DNA of 14,233 nt from Chitinophagaceae bacterium (lineage in GTDB: Bacteria; Bacteroidota; Bacteroidia; Chitinophagales; Chitinophagaceae), in the NCBI GenBank assembly GCA_008080615.1, contig VIKJ01000080.1:1-14233 (forward strand). Reading direction: 5' to 3'. The position numbers were made by a program, and so were the translations under genes. Of the stretch, positions 12,838 through 14,233 are shown one piece after another (positions within the stretch are counted from its first letter, which is position 1; each line of letters opens with the position of its first letter). The notes under the pieces were generated by a model. The model did no database searches and had not been told where the DNA came from. It saw only the letters and a program-made list of their open reading frames with translations.

Positions 12838-14233
12838 TTATTTTATTTTTAATCTCCATCCCACATACAACATTCTTCCATTGATGGGGCCCCATACCAT
12901 GGAAGCATCAAAATAAGGGCTAAATGGTTGTTCGGCAGATACAATTACATTCTGTTGGAAAAAGTTAGTGATATTTTCAGCTCCTACATAAAAATCCATC
13001 GGATTCTTTTTGCCAATTGTTTTGCTGATCTGTGCACTCATCAATATAAAATCAGGTGAATATTCTGCTAATTTAAACGGTGGAGGATTATCGGATGTAT
13101 TTGGAATTCTTTTCTTTCCATTATAGGTAATGGTATAATCAAATTTCCAGTTATTGATTGAATAGTCTGCACTAATAAAAGCACGGTGCCCCGATATAAA
13201 CGGCCTTTGGAGTAATTGATTGCTATAGGTTGTTTTTACATCAAAATACCTATACGCAAGGCGTATATCTAATTTTGGAGCAGGGTTGATAGTTAATTCA
13301 GTTTGAAAACTATTGGAATAAGATTTACCTGCTAAATTATAAAAACGCACTTGCCGGGCGTTTTCAATATCAACCACTACTTGGTCGGTAAAATCATTTC
13401 TGTAAAAATCAATATTTAAAGAGGCATCTCTTTGGAATAATCTAAATTTTTGATCGAAACTGATACCTTTATTCCAAGCAATTTCTGGATTTAAACCATA
13501 TGCTCCTTTCGCATTGGTTGCGAATATATTTACTTGCCTTGCACTTACAAATACACTGGTATTTTCTGCAAAAATATTGGCTGTTCTTTGGCCTCTTCCT
13601 ATACTTCCACGAAATACCGATCCTTTAATGGGTTCATATCGAATATTCAATCGAGGAGTAATGAATGTGTTGTATAAATTATTGTTGTCGATTCTTATAC
13701 CACCCACTGCACTGAACTTTTCATTGGGGGTATAAGTGTATTCGAAAAATGCACCGGGCACTATTTCGGTTCTTTTGTAATTGTTGTTCTTAAAATCTTC
13801 ATTGTATTGATCATACTGAAAACTTAATCCTGTTCTAAATTTATGGATTGTAGTACCTATAATGGATTGATAAATTAAATTACTATAAAAGCTTTGCTGC
13901 TTTGCATTGTAGTTGGTAAGGCCAAAATAAGAGTCTTGTGTATGGCTAATTCCAGCCAATTGCAACCCAATGCTCTTGTATACTTTCTGAGGAAATACGT
14001 AGCCTATTTTTGCAAAACCTTCGTAACGGTTGGTGTTAATGCCCAATCCAAATAGATTGGTTGTGCCTTTATCCCTTTTTGCATCAAAACTAGTTTGGCC
14101 TCCTGTTTTTCTGTCGGTCATTACTTTAAAACCAAACTGTACCATCATCCCTTTTGAATCATCATACTTGTAACGGTTTACTAGGCTAAACTGGTTTCCT
14201 GTAGGTAAATCACGAAATCCGTCTTTATTAAAA
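12838..14233 (-). CDS. TonB-dependent outer-membrane receptor, C-terminal part (5' end outside window)
   Basis: The frame is open to the right edge; about 464 residues are visible, all of the beta-barrel region, with the plug and signal peptide beyond the window. Alternating hydrophobic/polar strands and aromatic girdle residues recur throughout, for example YTPNEKFSAVGGIRIDNNN, RLNIRYEPIKGSVFRGSIGR and RLAYRYFDVKTTYS. The ending GAENITNFFQQNVIVSAEQP, then FDASMVWGPINGRMLYVGWR, is the standard close of Bacteroidota receptors related to siderophore/copper uptake proteins. The last residues (RLKIK) depart from the usual terminal aromatic. It is the first visible gene of the operon with the methyltransferase and serine hydrolase. 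The ligand is unknown. Confidence 0.88.
   Translation of the reverse strand, partial: FNKDGFRDLPTGNQFSLVNRYKYDDSKGMMVQFGFKVMTDRKTGGQTSFDAKRDKGTTNLFGLGINTNRYEGFAKIGYVFPQKVYKSIGLQLAGISHTQDSYFGLTNYNAKQQSFYSNLIYQSIIGTTIHKFRTGLSFQYDQYNEDFKNNNYKRTEIVPGAFFEYTYTPNEKFSAVGGIRIDNNNLYNTFITPRLNIRYEPIKGSVFRGSIGRGQRTANIFAENTSVFVSARQVNIFATNAKGAYGLNPEIAWNKGISFDQKFRLFQRDASLNIDFYRNDFTDQVVVDIENARQVRFYNLAGKSYSNSFQTELTINPAPKLDIRLAYRYFDVKTTYSNQLLQRPFISGHRAFISADYSINNWKFDYTITYNGKKRIPNTSDNPPPFKLAEYSPDFILMSAQISKTIGKKNPMDFYVGAENITNFFQQNVIVSAEQPFSPYFDASMVWGPINGRMLYVGWRLKIK

Overview
The window is low-GC DNA from a member of the Bacteroidota, most likely the Chitinophagaceae or a close relative. The clues are TAnnTTTG-type -7 promoter boxes, no reliance on Shine-Dalgarno sequences, a TonB-dependent receptor with a typical Bacteroidota C-terminus, a Bacteroidota-type zinc-ribbon membrane protein, and a Bacteroidota-style Lrp/AsnC regulator. 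The family placement is an inference from protein style; no marker gene is present.

Region 1 (1-4590): the 3' end of an alpha/beta hydrolase gene and a membrane family 2 glycosyltransferase read rightward. A 415-bp gap with one possible tiny membrane protein follows. Then comes a leftward operon of an Lrp/AsnC regulator, a Wzz-like chain-length protein and an O-antigen-ligase-like (Wzy_C) protein. Together these look like surface-polysaccharide assembly with its own regulator.

Region 2 (4690-4940): a stand-alone RNA gene with its own promoter box and a strong intrinsic terminator. Its ends fold as a complete tRNA (acceptor, D, anticodon and T arms) of the class II, leucine-like type. The anticodon is GUC (Asp), the discriminator is G, and a variable domain of about 100 nt replaces the usual 13-22 nt arm. 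This is the most unusual object in the window.

Region 3 (4940-8700): a toxin-antitoxin island directly downstream of the tRNA-like gene. It holds an AbiEi/AbiEii pair behind an inverted repeat, a 50-residue orphan small protein behind a hairpin leader, and a three-gene split HipA system (hipB-hipS-hipT). The hip operon has three near-identical 18-bp palindromes spaced exactly 60 bp apart; two of them form a perfect 20-bp inverted repeat around the hipB promoter.

Region 4 (8700-14233): a DctA-type C4-dicarboxylate symporter with a downstream hairpin inside an IS3-like end sequence, a lipoprotein of the DUF4440/SnoaL type and a zinc-ribbon membrane protein. These are followed by a tightly packed leftward operon of a TonB-dependent receptor (5' end outside the window), a class I methyltransferase and a periplasmic serine hydrolase. 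The serine hydrolase is split by a one-base frameshift.
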